NCBI RefSeq assembly: GCF_024199795.1
Contig: NZ_JANADK010000001.1
Location: 124,001-188,000, forward strand
Direction: 5' to 3'
Length of the DNA: 64,000 bases
Source: Bradyrhizobium sp. CCGB01
GTDB lineage: Bacteria; Pseudomonadota; Alphaproteobacteria; Rhizobiales; Xanthobacteraceae
A program made the translations under genes and the position numbers. This document shows, one piece after another, positions 62,656 to 64,000 of the stretch. The notes under the pieces are model-generated. The model ran no database searches. It was not told where the DNA came from and saw only the letters and a list, made by a program, of their open reading frames with translations. Each line of letters begins with the position of its first letter. Position 1 is the stretch's first letter.

Positions 62656-63237
62656 ATGAGCGATCAGTCGAGCTCCGGACCGCAGCGCCGCACCTTCCTG
62701 ATGGTGCTGCCGCTGCTCGCCTTCATCGCCCTGGCGCTGCTGTTCTGGTTCCGGCTCGGCAGCGGCGATCCTTCGCGGATTCCCTCCGCGCTGATCGGCC
62801 GGCCCGCGCCGCAGACCGCGCTGCCGCAGCTCGAGGGATTGCAGGCCGACAACGCGCAGGTGCCGGGCCTCGATCCCGCCGTGTTCAAAGGCAAGGTCAG
62901 CCTCGTCAATGTCTGGGCCTCCTGGTGCGTGCCCTGCCATGACGAGGCGCCGCTCCTGACCGAGCTCGCCAAGGACAAGCGCTTCCAGCTCATCGGCATC
63001 AACTACAAGGACGCCGCCGACAATGCGCGCCGCTTCCTCGGCCGCTACGGCAACCCGTTCGGCCGCGTCGGCGTGGATGCCAACGGCCGCGCCTCGATCG
63101 AATGGGGCGTCTACGGCGTGCCGGAGACGTTCATCGTCGGGCGCGAAGGCACCATCGTCTACAAGCTGGTGGGACCGATCACGCCGGACAATTTGCGCAC
63201 GGTGCTGCTGCCGCAAATGGAAAAGGCGTTGAAGTAA
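62656..63237 (+). CDS. ccmG: thiol:disulfide interchange protein CcmG (DsbE)
   Basis: 193 residues. A membrane anchor (FLMVLPLLAFIALALLFWF) precedes a thioredoxin domain with WCVPC, Cys91 and Cys94. GVYGVPETFIVGREG holds the cis-proline. It keeps apocytochrome c cysteines reduced in the periplasm. It ends the visible ccm operon. Confidence 0.96.
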   Translation: MSDQSSSGPQRRTFLMVLPLLAFIALALLFWFRLGSGDPSRIPSALIGRPAPQTALPQLEGLQADNAQVPGLDPAVFKGKVSLVNVWASWCVPCHDEAPLLTELAKDKRFQLIGINYKDAADNARRFLGRYGNPFGRVGVDANGRASIEWGVYGVPETFIVGREGTIVYKLVGPITPDNLRTVLLPQMEKALK

Positions 63238-63401
63238 AGACGTCGCGGCCTGTCAGCGCCCTTCGTTGCGTCGCGAGATCCTCGCCAGCCCGCTTGACAA
63301 CCAAAGGGTGAGGATTAGGCTCGCCACCAGTGGCTGACCGTTCCAGCCATCGATTTCATCATGAATTTTTATGACTATTGCTTGTGAGCGAGGAATTGCG
63401 C

Positions 63402-64000
63402 ATGGCGCTGCTCGAAGCCTACGACCCTCCCGCGCGGATGACTGATTTCGATTCCATCAAGGGACAGCGCGAGGCCTGGCACAGATTTGTTCTCGAGTCG
63501 TTCGATTCCTCGATCGCCACCGAAAACGCGGCCTTGCGGAAAGTCACGGAAGAGGCGGCTCGACCGGCTTTTTTCTCGGCCGTACGGTTTGACCCGGGTC
63601 CGACGATCGAGCAGGCCGTCCTCTGGAATGCGTTTCCCAAGGAATTGCTGCGCCGTTTCGGCCGGCGGCGCGCGCTGATCGAGGCCGACCGGCTTTGGCC
63701 GATGTCGGCCTATCAATATGATTGGCGCTACAATCCGGACGTGCCGGCGCGGACCGGCGCCGGCGAGCCCGGCGTCAGCCTGCCCGATGACATCTTTTTC
63801 CGGCCCACGGTCGAGTATTGCGAATGGCACGTCGACCGCGATCCGGATTCGGGCCGAATCCGCCGCGTGTGCTTCACATCCGAACCACCCGAGTATTGGT
63901 TCGCGATGTATGGCGGCACGATGGATGGATCGAAGGTCGATTTTCCGGGGTCCAGGGATCTGGTGCTGGAGCTCTATCGCAAGCTCGTCAGTCCAAAGGT
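63402..64000 (+). CDS. hypothetical protein, runs off the window
   Basis: ATG 63402 follows GAGGAA, and the frame stays open for 199 codons to the window edge. The product starts MALLEAYDPPARMTDFDS and includes RFDPGPTIEQAVLWNAFPKELL, FFRPTVEYCEWHVDRDPDSG and RRVCFTSEPPEYWFAMYGG. I do not recognise the family. No signal peptide, so probably cytoplasmic. It lies 164 bases after ccmG and need not be part of that operon. Confidence 0.75.
   Translation, partial: MALLEAYDPPARMTDFDSIKGQREAWHRFVLESFDSSIATENAALRKVTEEAARPAFFSAVRFDPGPTIEQAVLWNAFPKELLRRFGRRRALIEADRLWPMSAYQYDWRYNPDVPARTGAGEPGVSLPDDIFFRPTVEYCEWHVDRDPDSGRIRRVCFTSEPPEYWFAMYGGTMDGSKVDFPGSRDLVLELYRKLVSPK

Overview
This 64 kb window is high-GC chromosomal DNA from an alphaproteobacterium of the Rhizobiales. 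The best fit is Bradyrhizobium or a close relative. This is judged from the gene orders (rplU-rpmA ... obgE-proB-proA-nadD-rsfS-rlmH; atpHAGDC; mdh-sucCD-sucAB-lpdA; ccmABCDG beside acnA), from the protein sequences, and from the many palindromic intergenic repeats. Almost everything from 2.4 kb onward looks like stable core genome.

Layout. 1-2.4 kb is a decayed accessory stretch lying against the 3' end of a tRNA-Ser(CGA) gene. It holds a small hypothetical gene and two broken genes, an HD-type (p)ppGpp hydrolase and an N-formylglutamate amidohydrolase. 2.6-5 kb carries an epoxide-hydrolase-like protein and a ROK-type sugar kinase homologue whose two halves are in swapped order. 5.1-9.3 kb holds ribosomal proteins L21 and L27, a GNAT acetyltransferase, a DMT permease, a MaoC-like hydratase and a ClpA-N/ClpS fusion protein. 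9.4-23.3 kb runs mostly on the plus strand: obgE, a sulfatase, a TctC-type binding protein (minus strand), proB, proA, nadD, rsfS, rlmH, an EnvC-like activator, ctpA, a YibQ-like protein and two tandem Nudix (RppH-type) genes. 23.4-30.4 kb is on the minus strand: a membrane class III cyclase and the F1 ATP synthase operon atpHAGDC. 31-35.7 kb contains rlpA, priA, xerC and a DUF4337 protein.

35.8-48.4 kb is a minus-strand TCA-cycle block (mdh, sucC, a DUF1579 protein, sucD, sucA, sucB, an SDR, lpdA, a membrane protein) with zapE upstream. 48.5-55.5 kb has thpR, a TesA-like esterase divergent from an ABC exporter pair (ybbA-ybbP), a Bax-inhibitor-1 family protein, a MnaT-type acetyltransferase and a DUF2794 protein. 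55.8 kb holds a candidate small RNA with its own terminator. 56-64 kb has a DUF1223 protein, aconitase, the cytochrome c maturation genes ccmABCDG, and an unrecognised gene running off the end.

How the genes work together. The TCA block, aconitase, ATP synthase and cytochrome c maturation make this mainly a respiratory-metabolism neighbourhood. A second theme is envelope and division: EnvC-like, CtpA, RlpA with a perfect CtrA box upstream, ZapE and XerC. The most unusual items are the permuted ROK protein, the ClpA-N/ClpS fusion, the cyclase with three cysteine-pair repeats, the orphan structured RNA, and several palindromic repeat families, some of them inside operons.
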